NCBI GenBank assembly: GCA_018389105.1
Contig: JACATO010000624.1
Coordinates: forward strand, 1,054,001-1,118,000
Length of the DNA: 64,000 nucleotides
Reading direction: 5' to 3'
Source: Nautilus pompilius
Lineage: Eukaryota > Mollusca > Cephalopoda > Nautilida > Nautilidae
The notes below the pieces were generated by a model. The model was not told where the DNA came from and ran no database searches. It saw only the letters and a program-made list of their open reading frames with translations. Shown piece by piece: positions 1-12,650 of the stretch. The first letter of the stretch is position 1. Every line of letters begins with the position of its first letter. Made by a program: the position numbers and the translations under genes.

Positions 1-520
1 GCTGTGTCCGACTTTTCGTCGTCCGACGACCCGTCTTCGCTCAGCTGCAGCGATCCTTCGTTCTCGGAGACGCCGGACCTGCTCAGCTCTTTCCGCTTCT
101 TGTGAAACAGCATCAGCGACGGGATTGGCGACTCTGGGCAGATGTCCTGGTTCAGCGGAGACTCTTCCGTGAGTCGCTGGCTCCTCTTTCTGTTGTTACT
201 GTTCTGTCGCCTCGAGTCGGCCTTTTCCGACTTTCTCCTGAACGACATGTTGGCGCGGCTGAGGCGCCGAGAGACGGTCCTAGTGAGGGTGGTAGAGTGG
301 ACGGCGGCGTGTAGTTCTGCCGTGGAGGAAGCGGTCTGCTCATTCAGAAATATCCGCGGCCGTCTCCTGAACTGGCACCTAAGAATCCGCCAAAAAGCGC
401 GCTGAAACTCTTTGCTTGAGCAGGCGTATATAATAGGGTTCATCATGGAATTGCAGTATCCCAGCCAAAAGATTATCTTGAACAACAGCTTTGGAATGTC
501 ACACGTTTGACAAAGAGCAC
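1..520 (-). CDS. ADRA1-like: Alpha-1-adrenergic-type GPCR, second coding exon (TM7 and C-tail), partial
   Basis: This exon completes the receptor begun at 25709..26672. The acceptor AATTTTTCAG precedes base 520, and the phase-1 codon split gives Gly322. Residues 335-353 form TM7, with FWLGYCNS and the NPIIY signature (Asn349, Pro350, Tyr353); Phe339 is position 7.39, typical of alpha-adrenoceptors. [15 protein letters not shown] follows as helix 8, with Cys370 a likely palmitoylation site; vertebrate alpha-1 receptors have SSKEFKRAF and RILGC here. Residues 371-494 are a hydrophilic, Arg/Ser-rich cytoplasmic tail with basophilic kinase motifs RRLS (406-409) and RRKS (416-419), ending in an acidic Ser/Asp/Glu stretch. 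The frame is open at the window edge, so the C-terminus is missing here. Octopamine alpha receptors instead have an ALFSKDF-like sequence after TM7, so the alpha-1 call is preferred. Confidence 0.93.
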
Positions 521-643
521 CTGAAAAATTTTAAGAAAGGCATTATTATCGTTAAACATACGTATATCCTTTGTCTAACATGTTTTGCTCCACTGGAGGA
601 AACACATCTCTACCAGATTTTAATTAATGCTATAAAATACCAT

Positions 644-652
<9 letters not shown>

Positions 653-689
<37 letters not shown>
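653..689. repeat. (TA)n microsatellite
   Basis: About 18 uninterrupted TA units ending in TATATG. Confidence 0.95.
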
Positions 690-692
<3 letters not shown>

Positions 693-3200
693 ATGAAGGT
701 AAATACCATGCATTCTGCATAAGGTTTTCTCTGGTAGTTTCCTTACGTATACCACTTCGACACGCAAGTTCGAATAAAGAAGAAATATAATGCAAAAGAT
801 TTCTACTTTTCTTATTTCAGTCTTCAAAGATAAAGTAAGAACTGACTGTTTCCCAGATGCCCATAATCAGAGAAAGCGAGCAAATTGACTGTTAGTAAAT
901 ATAAAACAATCTGTTGGTCTCTGAAATGATCTATAACTCTAAGAAAAAGCGGCTATCTTTTTTAATAACCTAAAAACCGAGATAACAAAACAAAGTTACT
1001 GTTCCCACAATGCAAAGCTGAAAAGCCGACATTCTACATGAATTAAAAATGGGCACAATTTGAATTGTAAACAGTAAAAAAATACTTGGATTTAAACCTA
1101 AATCACTAGTAGACACAGGGTACAGTGAAAAGTGATCAACGCATATAATGAAATGGCCCTGACGAAGTCATTCTTAAAATGCAATTACTCCAAATTTCAA
1201 AAGATTAAAACATAAAATAAATCAGAGCAGCATTATATTACACATTTATATACAGTTCCCTTTGAAAAATAAACAAGAATTCCATAATTTCAACCAAGAA
1301 TCCGGCCAAAATCTTGACGCCATTAAAGTGAAAATACCTGTGTTATATAAGTCCAGTTCGCTAAAATCACTCGCAGGTACATTTTTGTTGACATTTGCTT
1401 ATTTGAAAATGAGCTCTTGTGTTATTAGAAATTATTTTTCTTACCTGAGTTGACCGCTTTTCGCATTTTCTTATTAAAGATGAAATAAGGCTCAGTAGTA
1501 ATTCTTATTAGTCGCAAGAACTCCGTGTTTTACGTCCCTTTTTAACTTAAAGTATCCATTTAATATTTAGAAACAGCAGCCAAACGAAGAAATTAACCAG
1601 TTTATGTGTGTTGACAAAACTCGTGGCACCTCTGCAGATATGTCAATGGACCCCGTTTACATTTCTTTTACAAAACCTTGTTAAAATGTTGGTAGTTAAA
1701 TCGCGCATGTGAGGTCCAGCTTTTTAAACATTCTTTCAATACTTATATCCTTTTAATTTATGTTGGTTCATTTCTTCTGCTGTACACATCTTAGTACCTC
1801 AGCTGGCATACATAAAGTGGTAAATAAATATTGGTTTAAGAATCTTTCGACGAAGAACCAACTGGTTTGAAAACCTACTTCTCACAGAAAAGTTATAAAT
1901 AGTCACATGATGATTATCCATTGATTTTTGAATTGCACATTTCAAGGAAACATGCAAGAAATCTCCATCATGATTAGTTATTGATTTTTTTAGTCAAAGA
2001 AACTCTTTAAAGGACTCGTCGAGCAGTTTCATTAGGTATTATTCAAATTAATGATTTTCAACGCATTATAAGTAAATTTGAGAGAAAACAGACCTCCCAA
2101 TATACACTTTTACTCTTTAAAAGACGTTGCCGCTACAGAATTTATATTCAATCCTTTTCTTTTGTTTGAAGATATTTTGATGTAAGGAGCTTGCAATCAA
2201 TTCTTCCAAATTAAAAAAGTACCTTTTCCCCCTAAATTTTACAGAGGTCTTGTTGTACTTTGTGTGTTTGGAAGTAGGGGTTTGAAGAATGTAAATGAAC
2301 ATTTTATATTTCTATTATAACCAGGCAAGCAGCTAGCGATCTCTGCTTCCTAAAGTTACAGTTCTCAGAAGAATTACTTACGTTAATAAATAATCAAATA
2401 ATTATTTCTTTTCAGGAATTTTTAAGAGAAAAAGCTTTCTCAGTAAACTGAGCAAGATATATTGCAGTGATTAATGGACACTCTATACTATAACGATAAC
2501 GAACGAGCCTCTTTGCCAGTGAGTGATCTAGGTAATATTCTTAATGACAGACCAATGACATTCTTAATGTGGTATTTGAATAGCCTGTCGGTCATTAAAG
2601 CTGTAGTAATGATTACTGTTTCCTCAGCATTTAATGTATCTTTCCATGGAAATAAACTGTAAACTCAGCTTTCATTTGGTTTCGCTCTGACCTTTGCTTA
2701 TCTGTAACACGTTCACCTTTAGATGATAGAATTCTGTCTGAACTGAATAATTAAATCGTGCAATTATATCACAACAAATATTAATTCATTCAGCACGTGT
2801 CCACGGTTTATTCTTTATTTCCTTACTTCATCTTTATTGATTGTCATTCATTCCAAAAATATCATCTTTGAACCGTATTTGTTTAACACCACGCACGCTT
2901 GTCCATTTGAAGTACTTGATGGCATTCTATTAAAGGTACAGTAAAGCTATCTCTTTTTTTAAAGTACAATATAAATTGTTTTGAAAAAATGACATATACC
3001 GTACATGCAAATAATAATATAATTAAAATACGATCTTTTCTCATGTTCGCGTTTTACAGGAAAATTAAAAAATTGTAATCTGTTTTATTTTTATATTATA
3101 AAAAGAAATTGCTGATGTGTAAAAAGTTGGTTATTAGGAATATTGACGGATTTTGCTGCATACTTTATTCAGACCATTATTACAGTTTTTGTACACACAA

Positions 3201-3240
<40 letters not shown>

Positions 3241-3254
3241 ACACATATACACAA
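3201..3254. repeat. (CA)n microsatellite
   Basis: Roughly 25 CA units, with TA interruptions at the right end (ACATACACACACATATACAC). Confidence 0.95.
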
Positions 3255-4348
3255 GAGCCAAAACTAAAGAGCAAAATGGATCTCTCAGTTAATGATGTTG
3301 TTATAAGAGAAAAGATTATGATGAAAACCCAAATTCCAAATTTGAAATTTTTTGCCTGTCTTAGTTTCATTATTTTTAATAAATATTTGGATTAGTGAAA
3401 TTTTATATAAATGAATCAGTCTTTTGATATACACTAAGTAAATTTTATCAACGCAAGAAGACCATCCACCATTTGCAGCAAGGTTCCAGTTGAAAGACGT
3501 TACAAAATGTTCCACCTCGAGTCGTTAATTTGTTACCAAGAAACTCGCCTCCAAACGGTGTCACGTTCACTCAATTATTTGTTTTCCGGTATTATTTACA
3601 TTAATACGAGCAAAATCAATTCTGAAATTTGACGAAAATAAGGCGAGACTTTACAAAACCGGGGAAATCTAAAACATACTTCAAGCAGAAGATGGAAAAG
3701 AAATAGAAGTATACGGCTTCGTGGATGCTAAAAAGATACATTAAAAAGACAATAACTAGTTTTACTGATCATGTCAGCCTTCGCAGGGAGGGAATTCTAT
3801 GAATGTTCTTGCTCGACTGGAATTTATGAAAAAGTCTTTTGATTTGCCAGCTTTTAGTTACCAACTATTCATTTTTTCCGATTCTTAAAAATACAGGCAA
3901 TTAAAAGATTTACTGGGCACAAAGAAAATGGCGTTTCCAGAAAATCGTACAATTGTTTATTTTTGTTTCCACGCCTCTGTTCATAAATGTAGAGAAGACA
4001 ACACAAATTATCAGGCGAATCTAGCGCAACTTTTTTGGCGTATGAAACCTTTAACTGGTCGAGAGGAATTACAGTTAATTTCTGTGTTAGTTTCTTTGAT
4101 TTTGAATGAGAAAGCCTGGGTGATACTGATGCGGAATACACTCATGCGATGTATATTACTACAAGAGTGGCGAGCGAGTGGCTAGGTAGGTTGCTGGCTC
4201 GTTGTGATAACAGCCATTTTAGTAGCTGATGGGTGGGAGTTGTTGAGCCAGAGGTCTGGTGTCTCTTGCTTTTCTGTACTAGGCCGTTTTTGCGTCGGTT
4301 TCCTTCGAGCACTCCATTTTTTCCCATTTCTAATAAGAACTGTTCTAC

Positions 4349-4349
<1 letters not shown>

Positions 4350-4418
<69 letters not shown>

Positions 4419-4419
4419 T
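4350..4419. repeat. (TAG)n microsatellite
   Basis: About 23 perfect TAG/AGT units. It sits 175 bp before a decayed array of the complementary ACT repeat. Confidence 0.95.
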
Positions 4420-4593
4420 TTAGTTAGGCTGACCGAAATTAGATTTCACCGCGTGGTTTCATGCCGGCTATTTTATATTTCTGCACCATAAACTATACTT
4501 CCCCCTCTCCAGGCTGGTGTTACGGGTCGGAATCTGAAATAATACAGCTATCGACAGCAAATTAACTTATTTCTAATACTGCCGCTCATAGTA

Positions 4594-4925
4594 CGATCTA
4601 TTTGCTGAAACTATTACAACAAATACTATAGATGCTATTTGTACTTCTACTGATAGTACTACTATTAATATTATTACTGCCACTACAGTAAGTATGCTTT
4701 GAATACTACTACTACTAATATACATAATATTACTACTTCTGTTAGTACTACTATTAATACTATTACTACGACTGCAATAAATACTATTATAAATACTACT
4801 ACTATAGTTTTACTATTAGTACTTCTACTGCTGGTACTACTGTTAATATTATTACTACTATACTACTACTGATATTATTAATATAAAAGTGACTTTATTA
4901 CTGTTGATACTAACACCACTAATAA
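4594..4925. repeat. Decayed (ACT)n/(ATT)n trinucleotide array
   Basis: About 330 bp dominated by ACTACTATT-type triplets with many substitutions. The unit on the plus strand is the reverse complement of the perfect AGT array just upstream, so the two could pair as a hairpin or may descend from one inverted duplication. Confidence 0.75.
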
Positions 4926-5404
4926 AAAGTTTTTGTTTTTTTTTTACTTTTGAATTCTAAGTATATAGATCTTAGGAATACATTTATTCTTTCCATTTAT
5001 TTCTGGTGATATTTTACTAGTTAGTGATTTTTTCGTGTAGTAATTACTTTTGATAATTAACTCTGTTTCTTTAAACCTCAAAGCTAAACTACATTTTAAA
5101 TAATTGAAAATAAACAAAAATATATACATATAAAACAAATTATTAAAATATATTAAACAAATATTTTTAAATACAATTTTTTATTTAGTTTAGATAGATA
5201 TAAAACTTGGAAACTATTTTTTATCATTTATTTTCTATGACAATGAAATGAATTAAAGATCTGATAAATAAAATTTAGTCAAAAATAAAAATTACTTTGC
5301 ATTATTGATAGATATACTTTTATCAGGTATAAAATATAAATCTAGAGACAAATATGTAAAAAAATTACATCATACATATTCGCTTACAGATGCATAAAAT
5401 TTTA

Positions 5405-5406
<2 letters not shown>

Positions 5407-5452
<46 letters not shown>

Positions 5453-5471
5453 TAATAATAATAATAATAAT
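5407..5471. repeat. (AAT)n microsatellite
   Basis: About 21 AAT units with one slipped unit (AATAAATAAT). Confidence 0.95.
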
Positions 5472-6100
5472 ACATTGATACAAGATACAAATCACCTTCT
5501 TAATATTCGAAAAGATGTAGTGTCTATCGTATGTCATTTATTTTAATTAGATATCTAAATAACGATCTTTACGATATTTTTCTATTATTATCAGACCCAA
5601 AGAACAGTTACTTCCACGCTCGTCACTTAAAAAAAAATAATTTAAGGAAATAAAAGAATTTTCACAAAAAATATTTTATAAAACATTATTGAATCAAAAG
5701 GTTAAACAATTTGTCAGTTTACATTCCTAGTGCTAAAGTAAAAGTCAGCTCCATCCAACCTCCTCCATCTGGGAGATTTGGACTTCGAGACTCACATTTG
5801 TGAAAATAAAAAAATAATGAAAAAAAAAAATATCACAAACTACTGGAAGGTTTTAAAAAAGTCAAGAGGGAATCTACTAGAACTACTTAAGATCACTAAA
5901 GATCAAATATGTTAATCCAGAATTTCATTTTTTTCTTTTAGTTCTCGAAAGTTACTTGGTGTTGGATATGATTATAATACTTTAACTCCACCAACTGCCA
6001 GATTTGGTATTAATAAATATCTCCTTAATAACAAAATCCTGGATAAACTAAGTAGAATAAACTACTGCTAGCAATTCCAGTTCGAACAGTTAAGAAAATC

Positions 6101-6108
6101 AAAAACAG
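6101..6108. repeat. Left 8-bp target-site duplication of the MITE
   Basis: AAAAACAG lies immediately before the element's CAGTGGCG terminus, and an identical copy follows the other terminus at 6413-6420. Confidence 0.9.
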
Positions 6109-6412
6109 CAGTGGCGAGGCTACAGGGGGGGGGGCAGGGGGGCGACCGCCCCCCCCCCTGGTCGGATTTTGGTACCGTCGGTCGGAAATTTACATGTTGG
6201 AAAAAAAATGTACTGTACATAATAGCATTATAGGGGACCATTATAATGAGGACAAATTTTGATGCAGGTGAATTAATTCAATGATGTGATAGTTGTGAAA
6301 TAATAGCGCTAGTGAAGAACATTTTTTTTCCAACATGTAAATTTCCGACCGACGGTACCAAAATCCGACCAGGGGGGGTCGCCCCCCTGCCCCCCCTGTA
6401 GCCTCGCCACTG
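6109..6412. mobile_element. hAT-type foldback MITE, 304 bp
   Basis: The element begins CAGTGGCGAGGCTACAG and ends with the inverse, CTGTAGCCTCGCCACTG. The inverted arms are about 95-100 bp each, almost the whole element apart from a loop near 6215-6315. Both ends are flanked by AAAAACAG, an 8-bp duplication typical of hAT transposons, and the CAGTG start also fits that superfamily. There is no transposase, so it must have been mobilised in trans. The arms hold G runs of 6-10 and matching C runs, which have drifted in length between arms. The precise TSD and matching arms suggest a fairly recent insertion. It interrupts the faintly coding-like patch mentioned for 5945-6055. Confidence 0.9.
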
Positions 6413-6420
6413 AAAAACAG
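6413..6420. repeat. Right 8-bp target-site duplication of the MITE
   Basis: AAAAACAG, identical to 6101-6108. Confidence 0.9.
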
Positions 6421-9400
6421 TACCATTAAATCTATGAGGTTTTATTTTTGGAATCAACATAAACAAAGGTGTTTCAATAGCTGACTGTACAAACTGAAAA
6501 CTAAGCTAACATCATCAAAGGAATTAATACGAGTCAAAAAGAGTGAATGGGATCATTTAAGAGGGAAGCTGAGCATTTAGATGTTCTTCTAAAACGACTT
6601 CAGCAACAAAAAAAAGAAAATAGAATAAAAATATTTTTTTGCATGTTTAGGAAAATAGGTCTTTCAAGAAACCGCAGGTCGTTATTTCATGGCATTTTCA
6701 CTGTCGTGCATTTTTAATGCCCAATTTAAAAGCGGTAAAGCAAAAGTATTGTTCTGAGTTAGTTTTTTTTTTTAAATAATAGAAATAATGCTCACTCAGT
6801 GTATTAACACCTCCGACCTATTTAGGTACAATGCTGTCAACAATCATGTAAAGGAACTGATGAGTTTCTTTATTAGATTTCGATAAAATATATATTGTAA
6901 ACACATTCTGTCAATTATTTAAAATGAAAAAATTAATATTTTAGAAATTATCTATTTTTTTCTCCTTTGTACAATTTAGAAGGCAATAATCTAACGCTAT
7001 ATTTCATATTAATTGTATATTTTGATCAGACATTTTATTATGGTAGCATATTTTTACAGTATATGTTTAGTAATAATGAGAACTTATTACTCACATTTTG
7101 TAAGTTATTTTTTATAAATAAAAATTTTAATAAAATATCACCGGCCGCAGCCTGAGAAAACAGAAGAGTAAAAGTAAAGAGCAATCTAAAGGGGCTCACA
7201 CGAAATAAAATAATCGATTATTTTTTTGTTTTTTCATCGATTATCTTCATAATGATGAAAGGAGTGTCAATCTGTTTGGATTTTCTGATTATCTGCTACC
7301 AAACCAATCGATCGCCTGTGTTTCTCTAAGAAAGCCGATAAAGTAAGAACGATAATGAATAAAACAATTCTCCATGAGTGGATTCCCACTGTAATTGAAA
7401 AGAATAGAGTAGAAAAGAACGTTCGACTACATTAACCCTATAGGTCATGGATTTTAAAATCAGCATATTAGATTTAATCACGAAGATTTGGCATACGGGT
7501 TAGTGATACACTGTCATTGGACGGTTTAAACCTCTAGTAGCCAAGAAGAATTCTATTCTGTAAAGTAGATGTTTGGAAAGAGGATTAAAACTTAAATTTA
7601 ATATTTAACTGCATTTGTTTTATTACCTATACAATTCTGGAATTTTTTTGTTGAAGAAATAACACAGCTACATAAATTGTTGGTATTATGTTAGCATATT
7701 TCTGCCAACTCAAAACATATGATGTCATTGGTAAAATGATCACTTACCTGTTGATTAATTGTGTGCGTGCTTTTAAATATTTAACAAAAAACTAACAATT
7801 TATTTTTTAAAGAAAGACAATTCACTTAGGTCTGAATGAAACCAAACAAAACATCATAAGTTTGCCTACGTAATAATACATTATGATTTATTTAAAATTC
7901 GAAACATTTTCTTTCTTTTAACATTTAGTTTTCTTTCTTTTGAAATAATATTTATTTTTGTACTAACAATTACCATAATTCCATCAGTGTACTTTCGCCA
8001 TTTTCATTTCTGTACGGTTAATGTACCAATGGAATTCACCCATTCTGTTAAACAGCGTTGTACGTCCACAGTAGATGTTAGCGTTAATTATCTGACACAA
8101 CCCTGACGTACATTTTGTTCAACAATAAAATTATTCTGAAAGTTTAGTTTCTATGTAGAACGCGTGCATTCAAATACATTTCACGTGCTTTGAACTCGCG
8201 GCTAAGCCATCGGCAACATCTTCCTATCGGCAGCGTCCGTAACCTTTCGGACAATCATCGAGAATCGCGGTGTCTGGTTTTGCATCGGCTTTGGCGGAAA
8301 AGTTACGGTAATTACTTAGACAAATGACCAGGAGGTTACGGTTACTACTTCGTTGGTCGCTGCATGGCGGATGCCGTATTTATGAGTTAGCTTCATTGAG
8401 AAGAGAATCTCTGAGATTGAAAAAATGCGTATGCAATCTGAATCTGGCTTTTGTCTTGCGAGAATTTAGAAAAAAATCTTCATGAGGCTTTTATCGCCGA
8501 TTGGTTTCGAACGGTTATCTATCGAATCAGTATGGCAGATAAAGTAAAACCCTCAAAGGAAAATAAATTAAAAACTGCAAAAACCTACAACAACAAAATA
8601 ATTAGCACCGGATGTCTTTTTGAAGGCTGGCAGATTTTCTACCAACATCTGCTTGCAACCAATCTGGTATTTCGTGGCGTTGTCTTATGAGTTTTGCTAA
8701 ATTATCAGTAGATAGAAACCGGATGTGGATTCATATACATCCGCCTTAACCTATCAAACTCAGGTGGAAGGGATTCGCTAAACAAAATTTTCAATTGTAA
8801 ATATTCAATATATTAATGTGATAACTCAAGCGTCTCACTTTATGGTCTACGCCTGTGTCCTCGGTCGAACATAGCACACATTTCGTCCATAATGATTTTG
8901 GTAAGCTTTAATGAAGAAACAGATTATGTAAACAGAGGTTCTGAATACAGCATTTGTTAAAAAGACAAAGCCAAAATAAGAAACATTAAAGTGATATTGA
9001 CAAATTTTAGGAGGGCATTTTTTAAGCGTAATCAGCAGCAATACACAAAGAAAAGGTGTGCCAAAAACTTGCTTTTATCAACCGATGTTCAATATTCTTT
9101 TCTCTAAATGTCAACATTTTGTTATGTATTTAGCTGAAGGTAAATATACTTGCCAGCTATAGGTTTGAAGATAATTGAAAAAAAAAAAAGAGAAAAACTG
9201 AGGTAAGTTCATGTCAACAAGTAACAGATGTTTACGTTTGTCAGTTGTGATTATTGATTTTAAGCTTTTGGAAGGTCGATAAATACAAAAGAAAAGGAAA
9301 GTAGTGAGTGGTAATGGTTTTACATTATGGCAGATATCGCTGGGTTTCGGGTGGTAAAAGAGAAACGAATATCTCCACAGCTGTTCAGTCCCTGGATAAT

Positions 9401-11129
9401 AAGTAACGTCACCAGATACGAACCACACTTTTTCTAACTGATAATAATAATAATACACACATGTTTTCTGCACGATCACTAACAAAAATGTTAACAAGAA
9501 CACTTTAGGAAAACCAGAAAAGAGAGGTGCATAAATAATTTACAATACAAAGATGTACTGTTATGAATATTTTTAAAAGATCCTACCAAATTTTTCAAAA
9601 TAACTATGGGTTTTGACTCGTTTAGAGTATATTTAATTTTGCTTTACCTACATTTAATAGAGATACAAAAGTAATAACAATTTGACTAAAACTTTAGGAC
9701 TGAATTAGATTAGCTAACATGTTTAGTATTAGATCTGTAATTGAATGCAATAAGTTAATAGCTAATGTAGGTAGCAGTGATGTTATAGAATATCACAAAT
9801 TATAATTAAAAAAATGTTGTTAAAGTTTACTAATGTCAAATCTTCATGACGGAAAATAAATAATTTAATTTTTAAATTTCTTTTTTTTTTTCGCTAATCC
9901 ATAGTCAACTTGCTTTTTATACGAAAAGACTGTGTAATATTTAACTAGCATTGGGGACTGGTAATTTTTACCTTAATAATTAAACCCGTTACGTTTTTTT
10001 TAATTTAATAGAAAAGTACACACACACATATATGTATATATATATATTTTAAAAAAATTATTATTTTACGGTCTGAGTAAAACAAGCTTTAAGCTAGATG
10101 AATAAATTGCATTGTATTCTTTCATAAATTAGGTAAAGCTTTTTAAATAGCTTTATTGCTAATTAAGAGAAGGGCATCACTAAATACACAACAAAGTATT
10201 GAAAACACTTATTTATTCTGAAACTATGAATAAAACTGGCAAATCATGAGTAAGGGTCAATACTTTGTGGCGCAGTCTATTCTCTTAAGCATAGTTGCAA
10301 GGCGATGTAACATTGTTTAGACGAGATTAGTAATACTGATCTGCTGGATTGCGTTCGAAAATCAGTTGAAGATAGCCTACATTCTTGCTGAGATTCATGT
10401 TCAGTGACTGACAAGGTCATGAGAAAATGTACTGACGCCTTGTCGCTTTTTCTATTTCGCACTGCACGGGCGGTGTAAACTGGTTCACCATTTTTCTTTA
10501 AACTACTGACCGCTTTTTACAGATGACCACTCGCATAGACAAGCATCAGTTTCTCTCAGGGGAATATTGATGATTTTGGCAAAAAGTTTCATTTTATTTA
10601 CAGACCACCAGCTGTAAGCGACCAGTGGTCCGAGGCTTCTATACCGTCTAATTATGAAATCCGAAAATGCTCACTTCGCCAGAATCTTTCAAATTTCACG
10701 GTTAAATAACTTGGAAACCTCACTACATGAATTCTCATTCTATTAACTACTCTATTCTTCTTTCAGTCGTTAATAAAAATTACCATAGCAAACAGTTGTT
10801 TGCTAGATTACACATCATTAAATATATTAGTGTGGAGTTGTTTATTACGTAATCTAATATATATATAGTTAATTTGAATTTTTAAAAATATCAATTATAT
10901 ACTTATGATGTCTCAAAAAGGAAGTATATTTTAGTTGAATATGAAAATCGTCTTAATAAGGTTTTAAAATATCCATGTAATAAAGATGACATAAATAAAA
11001 TTAAAATTCTGTTGCTATAAATAAAACAATTAGATTGGGAAATAATAATAATATCTCAGTTAAAGTTTAGGTGTACGAGAAAGATAATAAAATCATACTT
11101 CATTTAATCACAAATTACAAAATTTCTAG
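6421..11129. other. Intronic AT-rich sequence, no gene seen
   Basis: No supported gene. A locally GC-richer patch lies at about 8185-8390, including CGGCTAAGCC and CGGCAGCGTCCG. It has no recognisable coding or tRNA-like signal and might be a conserved noncoding element. A short CA/TA run occurs at 10018-10050. Confidence 0.5.
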
Positions 11130-12650
11130 AGATCATATACAATTTTTGGTTGTTACACAAGATGTTCAGACTGGTTATAGCAATAAGAAATTTATCAACA
11201 TTAATTAGATCACAGTTAATAAAACATAATCAAAATATTTTCTACACATAACTGTCTTATTAATTTTAAAACTAAAGAAGCAACAGAATCATGAAACACG
11301 ATGTGGTAAAAATTCTTCAGTTCTATCGAAACTATCAAATATTCTTAATGATAATTGAATTTAAAAAAATAAATTGGAGCAAAGTTTAAAGCACCCTTTG
11401 TACGGATGAAATATTAAAAGTATTGCTTGAATTTTATAGCTTCTACATTTTTATTCATATTTGTGAAAAACATTTTAAAATAAAATATAAAATAATTTAA
11501 AATTATCGTTATCTTGCTGGAAAGCTTTTAGGAGCAGCACATAATGAATATAATCAAAAATTTAATATACAAATCATATACTGCTTATATTTAATCGTTT
11601 TTATAATCATGATGTCCATCTTTTTAAAAATCTTGCAAAAAACTCTATTCTCTTTTAGTCCATATTCATCTGAAAAATATGCCACATTTTAATTTAAGAA
11701 AACATTGAGAGTTAAAAATCATAAACCAGCATATAGACTTTAATTATCGGATCAAGTCTATATATGCTAGTCACTACTATTTTTTAAAACGTAATTTATA
11801 ATGATCTAAATAAAAAAAAGATAAAATACTCAAGGTTTACAAGTATTACAAGTATGGCAAAAGTATAACAATAAAGAGTTCGGAAAGTATCTGACAACTT
11901 TTGTCTTGTTTATTCGAGAACATTAAAGTTGTATGTCGAAAAACTTTAAATTATAACCCACTCACTTCTTTAAGTACCCATTTTAGGATGAAATTATATA
12001 CAAAAATAAATCTACAATTAACAAAAGATTATTTTATTAAAGATAGAGCAACATTTTGGGAAGTAATCTTTATGATTACACGAGACATCTAATAATCTTT
12101 ACATTAATATATCTGTAATTAAATAAAACAATTCTTGAATCCACTAGTAGAGATTTCACAGGACAAATATATCAAATAAGAAAAGGTCTTAAATTTAGAT
12201 AAAGAAAAATATAAAGTTTTACACGTAAATTATGATCCGAATTTTTAAAAAAATCTTATATCAATTACTTAGATGCTAATAGTCTCTGTGGATGAGTAAT
12301 ATATCAACTTTTACCATGGAGATAGGTTATATTACAAAAATATATTTACTAAAGTATCGACCAGACTCTAGACTGAGGGAATTATTAAAGTAGATTTAGA
12401 ACACACAGATCAACTATATGAACATCACAAAGGTACTTTGGTTGCAGAAAATTTGTAATCACAAGTAGAAAAATAGAAAATAAACTAGGATCTAAACAAA
12501 AGTTAATAAATTATTAAATACTCTTCTTAATAAAAACTACATTGTACACTATAGAAATCTTCAACTTTATATAAAAAATAGCAAACTTTATACTTTAAAC
12601 CAATTGTCTTGGCAATGTATTGAGTTGAAAACAAATAAAAGAACTGAATC
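11130..12650 (+). mobile_element. Fossil of a Polinton/Maverick-type family-B DNA polymerase
   Basis: Conceptual translation across three plus-strand frames shows, in the expected order, short blocks typical of the protein-primed polymerase B of Polintons and adintovirus-like elements: a basic block before a zinc-ribbon-like region (near 11170), a GKLLGAAHN-type block (near 11530), a block around a FENIKVVCRKTLNYNPL stretch (near 11910), the YxDANxLCG polymerase block (near 12270), and the following palm segments to about 12640. The element is thoroughly broken, with many breaks, so it is old. I could not identify its other genes (capsid, integrase, ATPase, protease) or its terminal repeats in the window. 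An adintovirus-like origin is an alternative. Confidence 0.7.

Larger units (their letters stand above)
521..6100. other. AT-rich intronic sequence with microsatellites, no gene seen
   Basis: Apart from the TA, CA, TAG, decayed ACT and AAT repeats listed separately, this stretch is AT-rich noncoding sequence. Short open frames are random or fall on microsatellites, for example poly-Val from the TAG run and alternating Cys/Val or His/Thr from the CA run. A faintly coding-like patch near 5945-6055 (plus strand, TPPTARFGINKYLLN) could not be assigned to a family. Confidence 0.6.

Noticed and set aside
4155-4330. GC-richer patch that looked like a SINE body next to the AGT array
   Set aside because: No convincing A/B box pair or tail.
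4233-4427. Open frame with a long poly-valine run
   Set aside because: It is only the translation of the TAG microsatellite. The same applies to frames over the CA, GA, TC and GT repeats.
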